This document shows, piece by piece, positions 41,971 to 52,600 of a stretch of 64,000 nt of DNA. The stretch lies in contig CALVDF010000009.1 of the NCBI GenBank assembly GCA_944326245.1, positions 1-64,000 of the forward strand, in the 5' to 3' direction. Both the position numbers and the translations under genes were made by a program. The notes under the pieces were generated by a model. The model did not search any database. It worked only from the letters and a program-made list of their open reading frames with translations, and was not told the DNA's origin. The DNA is from an uncultured Bacteroidales bacterium (lineage in GTDB: Bacteria > Bacteroidota > Bacteroidia > Bacteroidales > UBA932). How positions within the stretch are numbered: position 1 is the stretch's first letter; every line of letters starts with the position of its first letter.

Positions 41971-42003
41971 ATAACTTGCCTTCTTTTCTGTTAAACTTTC
42001 ACT

Positions 42004-45000
42004 TTATACAATTGCATTCAATTCATCCAGAAGATTCTGATATGAAGTAACCTTATGATACCTTACGTCATTTGTCGAGATGGAATTGAACAATTTCTCT
42101 GCGCACTCGATTTTCGCCTTCTCTACTGCAGTCAGATCCATTGAAGACATGGAGCCTTTTGTCTCTGCTATGAAGAAAATGTGTTTCACACCGTCTTTTT
42201 TCATTGCAATGGCCCAGTCAGGGGCATAATTTCCGACAGGTGTAGGTATCTGGAAGGACCGGGGCAACTTGGCATATACCACCACTTCATTGGCTTCATC
42301 AAGGTCATGCGCAAACTGGCGTTCACCTTTGCTGTCGCTGAACACATAGTCCGTAATATGCTTCTTGGCTTCGTATGCACGGTCAAAATCCATCTTGCTC
42401 TTTACGGTAAATATGTCAGAATCGTATTTGCCTTCTGTCATATTGTAATGTATGGCTTCGACTATCATCGTGGATTTCTGCTCCCTGATAATGCTCACCG
42501 TCTTGCGGATGAATTCTTCCGGATTGTTTCTGAACAGATAAAGCTTGTGCTCCTTGATGCCTTGGAGAATCTTCACGACTGTACGGCGTGTAAGGTTCGT
42601 CCCTTTTGCAATATCCCCGACCAGATCATATCTGACAGTCGAAGTACATACGTCTGTCAAGAGGTTGGACTGAGACCTGGTGTCACCGAATTCAGTAACC
42701 TCCTTCTCGTTCTGTGTCCCCTCTGTCATGACATAACGCAACTGTTTTACCTCCAGTTCTGCGTTTAGGTGAAGGATACATTTCTGAATAAGTTCCCGGC
42801 TGTCATAACTTACAGTATAGACATACTGGTGGTTGATTTCTTTCCACAAAGCCTGGAATTCGGCTTTCTTGAAGTTGTCATTGAGTTTGTTGTCCGGAGT
42901 GGTCGTCTTTTCCTCCACAACCATTTCATCGAGAACCTTAGGATCGAAGATGGCGTTGATCAGTTTTGTTACTCCTTCCGCGATAGGCTGGAGTTTCTGC
43001 GGCAGGGGCGCTACATTACCGTTGGCCAGTGCTTCCCTGTATTTCGGGGAAATATTGTTGTTTTCGTCTATGTATCCGCTGTCTTCCAGATATATCATAA
43101 TCCGGCTGGCATCCGTTTCACTCAGAATATGTATGTCCTCCCCTATTCTGATCTGTTTTCCAGTAAAGTAACCTACGGTAGCTTTTACCGCACGTTCCCT
43201 CAGAACCTCCCTTGTCTCACGCTGCAGGGCATCAGTGAAGTCTGCATAACTTTCATTCGCTATTACAGTCAATTTGTTCACCTCATGCACATCATCCCCA
43301 AGCTGCTCGGCATCCATCCTGACTCCGTTCCTGTCGACACAGATACGCAGCCCCCTTCCCACCTCCTGACGTTTCGCCGTATTGGAATTGGAATGACGCA
43401 AAGTGCATATCTGGAATACGTTAGGGTTGTCCCATCCTTCACGGAGAGCAGAGTGCGAAAATATGAAACGGGTAGGTTCCTCAAAACTCAGCAAACGCTC
43501 CTTGTTCTTCAGTATCAAATCATAAGCGGATATATCATCGGAAAGTCCTGTCTTCCTTTCTATCTTGCCGTCGATTACGCGGTTTGTCTTCTTGTCGATG
43601 GAAAAATATCCCCTGTGCACTTCATGAGGACTGAAACGGCGCAGATAGGCATTGTAGTCCTCGTCAAAGACCTGAAGTTCATCATTCAGCAATTTTGAAT
43701 ATTCTTCTTCGAATATCTCCTGCAGCTTGCCTTTGACCTCATTGCCATCTTCATCGTAGCTCTTGTATTTTGCGACTTCATCGATGAAAAAGAGCGACAG
43801 GCATTTAATTCCACGCTTGAACAGCTGCCGTTCCTTATCGAAATGCGACTTTATGGTTTCGCGTATCTGTACCCGCTGCATATTAAGTTCATTGGTGTCT
43901 CCGATTACCTCCCCACGGCGTACAGTAACTCCGTTGAGAAAAGTCACATATCCGTTGACATTGATTTCGGACACCACGAATCCCTCGTACTCTGCCAGGC
44001 CCGATTCTGATTTAAGACTATCTCCGACAGCAAAAGTCTTGATCCTGCGGACTATACTTCCTGACGCATTTTTGATTTCTATCTCAATGCGTGCTTCAGG
44101 AGGACGCTTAGGGGAAAGAACTATTTCGTCCAGATAGAGATATCCGCCGGTTCCCCGCAGGTTCTTCACCTCGAAACCTTTTACATGAATGCGCTTTACC
44201 AGTTTCTGTCTGTATGCATCCAGAGCATCAAGTGCATAGACGGTATTGTGCCTGGTCTTGTGAGTCGCGGAATAATTGAGTGTAAACAGAGGATTGAACC
44301 GCCTGATTCCTGCCTGGGTCGCCTCGCCTTCCATTTTCTGAGGCTCATCCATGATTATTATAGGATTGTTGGCCGCTATCACGTCAATAGGCCTCCGGCT
44401 TCCGAATTCGTCCCGTCTGGAATATATTATACGGCTTTCCTTGCTCCTTCCATCCTCCTTCATGGACGATGCAAAAGCCTGCGTATTGATAATCATCACA
44501 CTCAAACCGGATTCCGAAGAGAAACTGTCGAGCTGCTGCAGATTGCCGCTGTCATATACAAACCAGCGGGCCTTGTTGCCATAATACTCCATAAAATGGT
44601 CTTCCAGCATCCTGAAGCTTTTGGCCACCCCTTCACGGATTGCTATGCTCGGCACCACTATGATGTATTTGTTCCATCCATACTGTTTGTTCAGTTCAAA
44701 CATAGTCTTTATATAGACATACGTCTTTCCTGTTCCGGTTTCCATCTCTATGTCGAGATTGACAGTCCCGGCCCCTTTGGCCAACGATGCAGACGGAGCT
44801 ATATCATTCAGGTTCTGGACGGCATTGATGTTTTTAAGCAACGTGCCTGCTTCCAGCTCAATCCTGCTGTTGCGGTAGCCCAGAAAGTCCAGGTCCCCTC
44901 CCGAATCTCCCAAATCCCTGCGGTATCCTGTCATTGTCCGTGACGGCTGTCCTGCAAAAACCGCCACTGTATTTTCTACGGCGTCTGTCTGATATTGCTG

Positions 45001-45021
45001 TATCTTGAATTTGAATTTCAT
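42004..45021 (-). CDS. res: Type III restriction enzyme, Res subunit
   Basis: 1005 aa. Helicase motifs: METGTGKTYVYIKTMFELNK (Walker A), IIMDEPQKMEGEATQAG (Walker B, DEPQ), FIFSHSALREGWDNPNVFQI and KRQEVGRGLRICVDRNG (motif VI). The C-terminal 100 residues hold the nuclease: DWAIAMKKDGVKHIFFIAET with AETKGS, a PD-(D/E)xK active site. Res needs Mod for site recognition and cuts after head-to-head sites using ATP. Here mod (46268-48175) lies two genes upstream, separated by a Fic gene. A 99-bp gap with a perfect inverted repeat precedes this gene, unlike the other close junctions. Confidence 0.95.
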   Translation of the reverse strand: MKFKFKIQQYQTDAVENTVAVFAGQPSRTMTGYRRDLGDSGGDLDFLGYRNSRIELEAGTLLKNINAVQNLNDIAPSASLAKGAGTVNLDIEMETGTGKTYVYIKTMFELNKQYGWNKYIIVVPSIAIREGVAKSFRMLEDHFMEYYGNKARWFVYDSGNLQQLDSFSSESGLSVMIINTQAFASSMKEDGRSKESRIIYSRRDEFGSRRPIDVIAANNPIIIMDEPQKMEGEATQAGIRRFNPLFTLNYSATHKTRHNTVYALDALDAYRQKLVKRIHVKGFEVKNLRGTGGYLYLDEIVLSPKRPPEARIEIEIKNASGSIVRRIKTFAVGDSLKSESGLAEYEGFVVSEINVNGYVTFLNGVTVRRGEVIGDTNELNMQRVQIRETIKSHFDKERQLFKRGIKCLSLFFIDEVAKYKSYDEDGNEVKGKLQEIFEEEYSKLLNDELQVFDEDYNAYLRRFSPHEVHRGYFSIDKKTNRVIDGKIERKTGLSDDISAYDLILKNKERLLSFEEPTRFIFSHSALREGWDNPNVFQICTLRHSNSNTAKRQEVGRGLRICVDRNGVRMDAEQLGDDVHEVNKLTVIANESYADFTDALQRETREVLRERAVKATVGYFTGKQIRIGEDIHILSETDASRIMIYLEDSGYIDENNNISPKYREALANGNVAPLPQKLQPIAEGVTKLINAIFDPKVLDEMVVEEKTTTPDNKLNDNFKKAEFQALWKEINHQYVYTVSYDSRELIQKCILHLNAELEVKQLRYVMTEGTQNEKEVTEFGDTRSQSNLLTDVCTSTVRYDLVGDIAKGTNLTRRTVVKILQGIKEHKLYLFRNNPEEFIRKTVSIIREQKSTMIVEAIHYNMTEGKYDSDIFTVKSKMDFDRAYEAKKHITDYVFSDSKGERQFAHDLDEANEVVVYAKLPRSFQIPTPVGNYAPDWAIAMKKDGVKHIFFIAETKGSMSSMDLTAVEKAKIECAEKLFNSISTNDVRYHKVTSYQNLLDELNAIV

Positions 45022-45079
45022 TTTTCTTAAATTTGATTATGCGTACCCCAAAATCAAAAATTTGGACTTATCCATATCG

Positions 45080-45113
45080 ATATGTACCCGAAACACCGTT
45101 TTCGGGTACATAT
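45080..45113. promoter_or_regulatory. Perfect 14-bp inverted repeat between fic and res
   Basis: ATATGTACCCGAAA (45080-45093) and TTTCGGGTACATAT (45100-45113) are exact inverted copies around CACCGT. There is no T run on either side, so an operator or an RNA-level hairpin controlling res fits better than a simple terminator. It lies directly after the Fic stop codon on the minus strand. Confidence 0.6.
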
Positions 45114-45120
45114 CCTTACT

Positions 45121-46263
45121 TTATTCCTTGACTGACTCTATCGGTTCCACAAATCTTCCATCCTCATTTGCCGGCAAGGATATGAACAAATCCAACAGCT
45201 CCTTATTAATGTAATAATTGCTCCTTCCCAATTTCATTTTCTCCAGCAAACCTGCCTGTACTATTTTTTCAAGATACTTTGCAGCAGTCTTTCTTTGCAC
45301 CATCATATCTTTCTCCATAAACTCTATTTTTGTATAAGGATGAAAGAAAAGATTATTGATCAGTTCATGTTTATACTGCTGACCGAAAAGAGGTCTCAGA
45401 ATGCTCTTATACTTGGCCATCAGGATAGAAATACTTTTCACGAGCCGTATGCTATCGGTTGCCGTTTCTTCTATACCTCTTAAAATAAACAATATCCACT
45501 CCTCCCACTGATTGAAGTTGTCGGGAGCATTGTCTCTTACCGCCTGGATAAGCCGATAATAATCTCCCTTGTGATGAGTTATATAGCGGCTTAAATACAA
45601 TATCGGGAGATCCAGCAAGTCATTGATGACCAGGTAAAGGATAGCAATGATACGTCCTGTCCGTCCATTGCCGTCATAGAACGGGTGAATACTTTCAAAC
45701 TGGTGATGTATGACTGCAAGCTTGATAAGAGGATCTATATCCTGTATCTCAGCATTATTGATGTATGATTCCAGATTATCCATGTACCGCCGGATATCCT
45801 GGGCGTTCTGGGGAGGACAATACACCACATCTCCTTTTGAGGACTTCAGCATCGTGCCAGGCAATGTCCTGAAACCGGCATTGTTGCTTTCCAGCACATG
45901 CTGAATTTCCTTGATGTTGTTCAGCGTCAGCAGATGGTTGCGTCTTACCATATCAAAGCCTTTCTGCATCGCCTGACGGTAATTCAGAACTTCCTTGGTC
46001 GCTGCATTCACGATACCGTCCTTCAAGCTAAGGTCTGCCCGGTACAGATCATCCGAAGTAGTGACAATGTTTTCGACGGCAGAACTGTCCAGTGCCTCCT
46101 GCAAAATCAATGAACTGAGCAATATGTTCTCATTAGGAATGGTTAGAGCCACTCCTTTAAGCTCCGCCAGGCGTTTATTCGACTTGTTCAGCTGCCTCAA
46201 AATGTTCTTTGTCTCAAAATCAAAATTCAGAGGCAGTTCGGGTATTTCATAATCAAAGCTCAT
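45121..46263 (-). CDS. Class II Fic protein (AMPylase) between mod and res
   Basis: 380 aa from MSFDYEIPELPLNFDFETKN; the extra upstream residues of the open frame overlap mod and are rejected. The N-terminal Fic_N region contains the inhibitory motif SSAVEN in EALDSSAVENIVTTSDD, whose Glu blocks ATP in class II Fics. The Fic motif HPFYDGNGRTGR is complete. The C-terminus is a winged helix (QRKTAAKYLEKIVQAGLLEK). It starts 4 bp after the mod stop and ends 99 bp before res. Self-inhibited Fics of this type are common as stand-alone genes; its place inside a type III R-M operon suggests a linked job, perhaps as a guard or regulator (inference). Confidence 0.9.
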   Translation of the reverse strand: MSFDYEIPELPLNFDFETKNILRQLNKSNKRLAELKGVALTIPNENILLSSLILQEALDSSAVENIVTTSDDLYRADLSLKDGIVNAATKEVLNYRQAMQKGFDMVRRNHLLTLNNIKEIQHVLESNNAGFRTLPGTMLKSSKGDVVYCPPQNAQDIRRYMDNLESYINNAEIQDIDPLIKLAVIHHQFESIHPFYDGNGRTGRIIAILYLVINDLLDLPILYLSRYITHHKGDYYRLIQAVRDNAPDNFNQWEEWILFILRGIEETATDSIRLVKSISILMAKYKSILRPLFGQQYKHELINNLFFHPYTKIEFMEKDMMVQRKTAAKYLEKIVQAGLLEKMKLGRSNYYINKELLDLFISLPANEDGRFVEPIESVKE

Positions 46264-46267
46264 TTCG

Positions 46268-48175
46268 CTATATAATTTTACAGGTAGTATCAGGTGAATA
46301 GTGGCGGAATATCTGTTCGAAGTTGTCAATCACATTGTCGTTGGCGGCCGAGGCATCGCGCATGACGAAATATACCGGATGGAGCTTGGCTGTTTCCGTA
46401 ATTGTCGTTTCGTTTACATTCTGGTCAAAACATGCTGCAAGATAGTTTCCATCCACAAAATAAACTGTCTTGCCCGCTATTTGCCGGGGCTCGATCTTGG
46501 CCGAGAGTTCTATGCCAAGGTCGAGCATTACCTGGAACAGAAGGTCTTCACCCGTACGGTCGGCCTTTACGTTCTCGTTGAACAACGATTGCATAGTAAA
46601 CTCCTGCGGGGTGTAATACACATCTTGCATGTTTGACGTGTCAAGTTTCAACACGCGGAATCCGATGTCGAGCTTTTCTATACCCTCCTTGTCTTTGTTT
46701 TCCTCTTTGATCTTCTTGCCGGCACGGCGTATGCGTTCCTTGCCTATCTCGCAAATGTTTTTGTATCCGGCTTTGTAGGCTTCGCTTTTCGGGTCGGTCT
46801 TTTCGGGCAACTGCACCATAATAAACCTGCGGTTTCCCCCATCCTCAGCATTGAGCTGCATCACGGCATGGGCAGTAGTGGCCGACCCGGAAAAGAAATC
46901 AAGAATAAGAGAATTTTTTGAATTTATAATCTCCAAAAAGAATTTAATAAGAGATGACGGCTTCGGAAAACTAAATATTTTCCCATCAAACAGATTTGTA
47001 ACTTCTTTTGTTCCGTCTTGAGACATTCCAATGCTATCGGGCAATTTTGTACTAACCGCAATGCGTCCAAAATCTTCACCCGCTTTTTTCATATCATCTT
47101 CTTTCCAATATCTAAATGCAGGGCGTGATATATTGAGGAAATCATAGTCACCAGGAAAAACAATTCTTCCTTGATTATAATATTCATCAAAAGTATCATA
47201 TGTTACAGCCCATGTTCTCAATTGATTAGCCGGATATTTTTCACCAGTTTTAGGGTTAACCATTGTAAAATAACTATTCGGACGCTCGCTGGCTGTTGTT
47301 TGTTTTGTCAAATCATGAACTCTCCATGGCCTGCCTGGATAATCGGGGGTCTCATAATATTTACGTTCTCCGCCAAGTATACTTGCTCTAAATTCTCCCG
47401 ATTTCACATAACAAATTATAAACTCATAATCCTGTGATATACCAAATGGTACATCTGATTTAGCCGTTCTCTTTCTCCATGGAATTTGTGCGACAAAATT
47501 CATCTCTCCAAAGATTTCATCGCAAATTTTCATCAAGTTTTCAGCCTCATTGTCGTCAATAGAGACAATGATTACTCCGTCGTCCGACAATAGGTCGCGG
47601 GCTACTTTCAAACGCGGATAAATCATATTCAACCAGTCGGTATGGAAGCGGCCATTACTTTCGGTATTGCGCTGCATCGGATCGATGGTTTGATTGCCCT
47701 CTTCATCGAACAGTCCGCTGGTCTCTTCGAATTCGTTACGGCTTTGTGCAAAATCGTCATTATAGACAAAATCATTGCCTGTGTTGTATGGCGGGTCGAT
47801 ATAAATCATCTTTACCTTACCCAGATAGGTTTCGCGCAACACTTTCAGCACATCGAGGTTGTCACCCTCGATATAGAGGTTCTGCGTATGGTCAAAATCC
47901 ACACTCTCCTCGCGACAAGGGCGCAGGGTCATCGTCGTGGGTGTATTGGCCAGTCGATTGGCGGCACTCTTGTCGGGCCAGGTAAACTGATAGCGCTCCT
48001 CGCCTTCGCCGATAATCTCGTTTGACAATTCGGCCTGCAACTTTTCAAAATCAATAGCCAACTCAGGCTTGCCATCCTTACCCAACCGTTCCGTCACACA
48101 ATTCGGGAACAACTGCTGTATCTTCTCTATATTTGAGCCTATCACATCGAGGCTATGCATTTTCAGTTTGTCCAT
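46268..48175 (-). CDS. mod: Type III R-M methyltransferase, Mod subunit
   Basis: A 635-aa N6-adenine methyltransferase of the beta class: the catalytic DPPYNTGNDFVYNDDF lies at about residues 125-140 and comes before the SAM motif DFFSGSATTAHAVMQLN at about 420. The stretch between them (about 220-390) is the target-recognition region. It is markedly more AT-rich in DNA than the flanks, as expected of a part exchanged between strains. Mod methylates one strand of the site and guides Res. The gene is 3 bp after the AbiGi-like gene and 4 bp before the Fic gene. Confidence 0.95.
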   Translation of the reverse strand: MDKLKMHSLDVIGSNIEKIQQLFPNCVTERLGKDGKPELAIDFEKLQAELSNEIIGEGEERYQFTWPDKSAANRLANTPTTMTLRPCREESVDFDHTQNLYIEGDNLDVLKVLRETYLGKVKMIYIDPPYNTGNDFVYNDDFAQSRNEFEETSGLFDEEGNQTIDPMQRNTESNGRFHTDWLNMIYPRLKVARDLLSDDGVIIVSIDDNEAENLMKICDEIFGEMNFVAQIPWRKRTAKSDVPFGISQDYEFIICYVKSGEFRASILGGERKYYETPDYPGRPWRVHDLTKQTTASERPNSYFTMVNPKTGEKYPANQLRTWAVTYDTFDEYYNQGRIVFPGDYDFLNISRPAFRYWKEDDMKKAGEDFGRIAVSTKLPDSIGMSQDGTKEVTNLFDGKIFSFPKPSSLIKFFLEIINSKNSLILDFFSGSATTAHAVMQLNAEDGGNRRFIMVQLPEKTDPKSEAYKAGYKNICEIGKERIRRAGKKIKEENKDKEGIEKLDIGFRVLKLDTSNMQDVYYTPQEFTMQSLFNENVKADRTGEDLLFQVMLDLGIELSAKIEPRQIAGKTVYFVDGNYLAACFDQNVNETTITETAKLHPVYFVMRDASAANDNVIDNFEQIFRHYSPDTTCKII

Positions 48176-48178
48176 ATT

Positions 48179-49072
48179 TTAAAAATCTTTTCCTATTCTT
48201 TCAAACGATGTTATTTTACTAACTAAAATCTTACGCAAATCGTTTGAGATATTATTACAACCAAATAAATATTTACTTTTCAGTATAAAATCTGCTATTG
48301 AAGGAATTTCTGCTTCCTTTTTAGTAAATATATGTGTTAAACTTTTACCAATTTCATCCTCAGTTAATCTAAGAAAATAATATGGATTTCCTTTTATACC
48401 CTCATTACACATACTTGCCGCTTTTTTTGCTATAGTAATATCTTCTTTTTTCTCTTCATCATAGAACGACTCTCCTGAAGAATTAAAATTCCAAGAGCAA
48501 CCCATATTTTTATTTTCTTCTAAAACAGCCCGCCACTCACGTTCATCAGTATAATCTTTAAATTCACCATTCAACAATTGGGAACAAGGCTTATAATATG
48601 CCAATATGTATTCTAAATCTTTTTGGACTTTATGCCCTTGTATGAAACTATTATTTATATCAAAAGCAAGCGTTATATCATCACAAAATCTATTCAGGCC
48701 TTCATTTATCATCGACTCCGAAAAGTCATATAAAGACCTCAATGCATTTATTGCTTTTATAGAATTATAATATGAAACAGGGTTTAATGTCTCTTTTAAT
48801 TTTTCTTTCAAGAAACATTTATCAAATCCAATACAATAATTACCATAAGTCTTTCTATGAATTGAAGTTCTCATTAAAGGTATATCACAAAAACAAATCA
48901 TAGGAATCGTTACTTTTACCTTTGAATAATTATGATTTTGTGAATCAGGTCTTTCTTCCACAGAATAAGAATATCGTATTCCATTTTCCAATATTTTTTT
49001 AAGAGTACTTATTCTTTTAGTAAAATGGAATAAAGAAGAGGAATTTATTCTGTTCATTTTCATTTCTTTCAT
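48179..49072 (-). CDS. AbiGi-like abortive infection protein
   Basis: 297 aa. SSSLFHFTKRISTLKKILENG at the start, PMICFCDIPLMRTSIHRKTYG with IGFDKCFL after it, and NPVSYYNS next are the marks of the AbiGi family. The Y-DEREWRAV segment near residue 190 is also typical. AbiGi is described as the antitoxin partner of AbiGii in lactococcal abortive infection. No AbiGii-like gene is seen here, so the partner is unknown. The gene is very AT-rich compared with its neighbours yet fits them exactly: it overlaps the DUF4391 stop by 4 bp and ends 3 bp before mod. That suggests a swapped-in cargo slot of the operon. Confidence 0.78.
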   Translation of the reverse strand: MKEMKMNRINSSSLFHFTKRISTLKKILENGIRYSYSVEERPDSQNHNYSKVKVTIPMICFCDIPLMRTSIHRKTYGNYCIGFDKCFLKEKLKETLNPVSYYNSIKAINALRSLYDFSESMINEGLNRFCDDITLAFDINNSFIQGHKVQKDLEYILAYYKPCSQLLNGEFKDYTDEREWRAVLEENKNMGCSWNFNSSGESFYDEEKKEDITIAKKAASMCNEGIKGNPYYFLRLTEDEIGKSLTHIFTKKEAEIPSIADFILKSKYLFGCNNISNDLRKILVSKITSFERIGKDF

Positions 49073-49668
49073 ATCTGTTCTTTTAATTTCTTAATCTTTT
49101 CAAAGTATTCCCGTTTGCGGCGAGGCTGTTTTTCGTTGGCCATTTTACGCTCGAGTGTTGCTATTTGGGCAAGTAATTTGGCCCGTTGGTCATCCTCTGC
49201 TATCTGCGTAGCAAGGGAGTTTTTACCTGTTACCTCAATTTGTCCGATGTGTTTTACCATATTCTCCCAAACGACATCGAGGTTCAGTCCCGACAGCGGA
49301 AGTACCGCTTCTTCTTCGGGTCGCCATGCCGAAACAATCAGTTTCGTATAGAAGGTCGCAAACTGTATCTGTGATCCATATTGCAAAGCAAAAACCATTG
49401 TCTGTGGAATAAGCTTCGATAATAAAAGTATATTTTTTATATCATATTCTACACGTTTCATCTGCACGGCAAGCACATATAACTCTTTCACCGAATTTCC
49501 GGCACTCAACGCCGGAACTGTTGCCGGGGATACTACCGCCACAATATCAATACGGGTTATATCTGCATCAAAACTCTCACGCTGCGAAGTCTTCAAGTCA
49601 AACTTCGCATATATTGCCTTCTTCGGCAACTGCTGTTTTCGTTCAGTAGATGTGGGAAGACCGTACAT
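49069..49668 (-). CDS. DUF4391 protein
   Basis: 199 aa. MYGLPTSTERKQQLPKKAIY and DADITRIDIVAVVSP, with the long middle region LKLIVSAWRPEEEAVLPLSG-like (TKLIVSAWRPEE), mark it as DUF4391. The last 45 residues are a charged helix (LLAQIATLERKMANEKQPRR) likely to form a coiled coil. The family's job is unknown, but it is regularly found between a helicase like the one upstream and type III Mod/Res genes. It is 3 bp after the helicase gene and overlaps the AbiGi-like gene by 4 bp. Confidence 0.85.
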   Translation of the reverse strand: MYGLPTSTERKQQLPKKAIYAKFDLKTSQRESFDADITRIDIVAVVSPATVPALSAGNSVKELYVLAVQMKRVEYDIKNILLLSKLIPQTMVFALQYGSQIQFATFYTKLIVSAWRPEEEAVLPLSGLNLDVVWENMVKHIGQIEVTGKNSLATQIAEDDQRAKLLAQIATLERKMANEKQPRRKREYFEKIKKLKEQI

Positions 49669-49671
49669 AGG

Positions 49672-52600
49672 CTACTTGATTACCAAAAAACATATCAATT
49701 CGAAATCGTCCAGCCCGCGTATTTCTTCTGTAAACAAAGTGCCTTGTTCACCGCTCAGGAAGCTGTCGATGTCACTTTCTTTTTTCGTACTTATAACCGA
49801 TGCGATGGCATCGTTCAGCAAGTCGGAGTACTGCTTCATGTTTTTACCGTCATGGGTAATACGGTTGAAGACCTTGCAGATGTCCAAATAAGGTTCTGCT
49901 TTACCCCTGCACAGGAGACGGAAGCGGTCCAACAGTTCTTTTGGAGAAAGGTGGTTGATGACTACTTCTTTTTCTTCCGAGATATATACCATGTAGAAAG
50001 GATGCAGACGGTTCTTGCGGTCAATGTTCACACCATTGTTCCTGTTCTTCAGCACGAATATTACTCCTGCCGGATTGTCCTCAGTGGCAGGTACTACAGC
50101 ATGCAGGCCATGAGGGGTATGCTCAATGTCCGGATTGTCCTTTACACAGGCCAGCAGATCCATACGGAATTCATTGAGACCCAGGTCCATGATACTGATA
50201 CCGGAATTCATTTCCTCAAGGTCCACCACTTCGCTCTGCAGACGTTTCAGCTGTTCACGGCGATATTCCAGATCACCCTTCTCTTCAGGTGAGATGGGAT
50301 TGTCATCCCCAGTACTGGTCAGCACAGAGACCTTCATCCGGGCCTCCACACGCCCTTTCAGATCGATATATTCATCCAAAGTCACGTTCGGCCAATAATT
50401 CACCAGCTGAATGACATCATTATGCGAACCGATACGGTCAATACGTCCGAAACGCTGGATGATGCGTACCGGATTCCAGTGTATGTCGTAGTTGATAAGG
50501 TAGTCGCAGTCCTGAAGATTCTGTCCCTCGCTTATACAGTCTGTTGCTATAAGGACATCTATCTCCTCATGTATGTTAGGATAGATTGTATCCTTGTCCT
50601 TTGATACAGGGGAAAACAGCGTAAGGACTTTGTTGAAATCCAGTTTCTCACGCAGCTGCAGGGTACTGCGAGCCTCTATGTCTCCGGTCACAATTGCAGT
50701 ATTGAGTCCGTGTTTTTCTTTTATCGGACGTGCCAGACAATTGTACAGATATTCTGCGGTATCGGAGAAGGCCGTAAAAATGAGCACTTTCCTGTTGCCT
50801 TCATTGATAGGGGCCGCAAATTTGTTCCGTAAATCGGAGATCAGCTGCTGAAGCTTGCCGTCATGTTCAGGAGTGATATCCTCCAGCATGAAAAGCAGCA
50901 GATTGAGGTTTTCGAGGTCTTCTTCCAGATATTTCCTCCAGGATATATGGTCAAGGTCGTCTATGGCTATCTTCGTTTTCTTGCTGCCGATGAATACATC
51001 CGACTCACGGTCATCGAAGTCCAGATTCCCGGAAATGTCATCCAGGTCAAGTGAATAATTCTCTGTCTGACTTGCATTATCCAGTTTCTCCAGTGTCGAT
51101 GAGATCAGTGTCTTGATACGCTGCAGGGTCAGTCTGAACGAATTCACGGAACTTTCCAGACGCTTCAGCAGATTGATGCTCATGAGTCTTCTTATTCCCT
51201 TTTCACGTCCTGCCATGCCGCGTCCGGCAAAGTATCCGCTGTCGCTTTCTGTCCCTGCATATTTTTCAACCCTGCTTGGAAGTAGAAAATCCGATGGCGT
51301 ATAGACAGCAAGGTTGAGCTGACTTACAATTTCATATATCTCATTGTAATTGATTGCAGAATTCAGATCGGTAAGATCCGGACGCCTGGAGATGGGGACC
51401 AGTCTTGTCGGGAATTTCCCTATATCTTCCGTATCGTAGTACTGCTCGATATGCTTGCGGCTTCTGGCTATGGTAACGCTGTCCAGTACTTCGAAGAAGT
51501 CAAAACTGAGCCTTTTCAGCAATTCTCCTGTCGTACGCTTCTCTGCCGGTAGTTTTGCCCAGACATTATACTCTTTCTGCGCCTGGCGGAAGATATCGTC
51601 AATCCCCGACGAAGTGTTCAGGAGTCTGTCGAAGTTGCTGCTGTCACCCTCGTATGCGAGTTGAAGCTGGTTCTTCAAATCGTTGAAACGGTTGTTTACC
51701 GGAGTGGCCGAAAGCATCAGGACCTTGGTTTTCACTCCTGAGCGGATAACACGGTTCATCAGCTGCAGATAACGGTTTTCACGGGGATTGTCATCATTCT
51801 CGTCGAATGTTACTTTCCCCCCGTTTCGGAAATTATGGCTTTCGTCTATGACTACCAGATCATAGTTTCCCCAATTGATGTACGAGAGATCATACCCGTT
51901 GGTCTTGCCGCTGCTTCTGGACATGTCACTGTGAAAGAACACATCGTAGTTCAAACGGTCCTTTGCTATCGGATTGTTGAGATAGTTGCTCTTGTATGTG
52001 ATCCAGTTGTCATTGAGCTTTTTCGGACAAAGTACCAGGACCGATTTATTCCGTCCTTCATAATATTTTATGACTGCAAGTGCCGTGAATGTCTTTCCCA
52101 ATCCGACACTGTCAGCGAGAATGCATCCGTTGTATTTTTCCAGTTTGTTGATGATTCCTATGCAGGCATCTTTCTGGAAATTATACAGTTTATTCCATAT
52201 CTGGCTGTCTTTGAAGCCTGTGGCCTCATTGGGCATGGTGTCTTCAGACAGGTCGTCCAGAAACTCCCTGAAAATATTGTAAAGAGCTACAAAGTAGATA
52301 AAATCAGGGGCATTTTCCTTATACACATTAGTAATATTGTCCAGAACCTGATCCGTCACTACCTGCATTCTTGCATTATCGTTCCATATATGGTCGAAAA
52401 GAGAGAGATACTGCAAGGACAAAGGAGAATCGAACTTGTTGATCATGGTGTATGCATTGTCACCACGTTCACAGCCCAATTCCACAGTCGTAAATCCGGC
52501 AACAGGTGCATACGCCTTGTCATCGACGGTTGCAAACCCCATCATATTCTCACTGGTACGGTTGGACTTGAAACAGGCTTTCCTGCGTATCCATTCGGCA

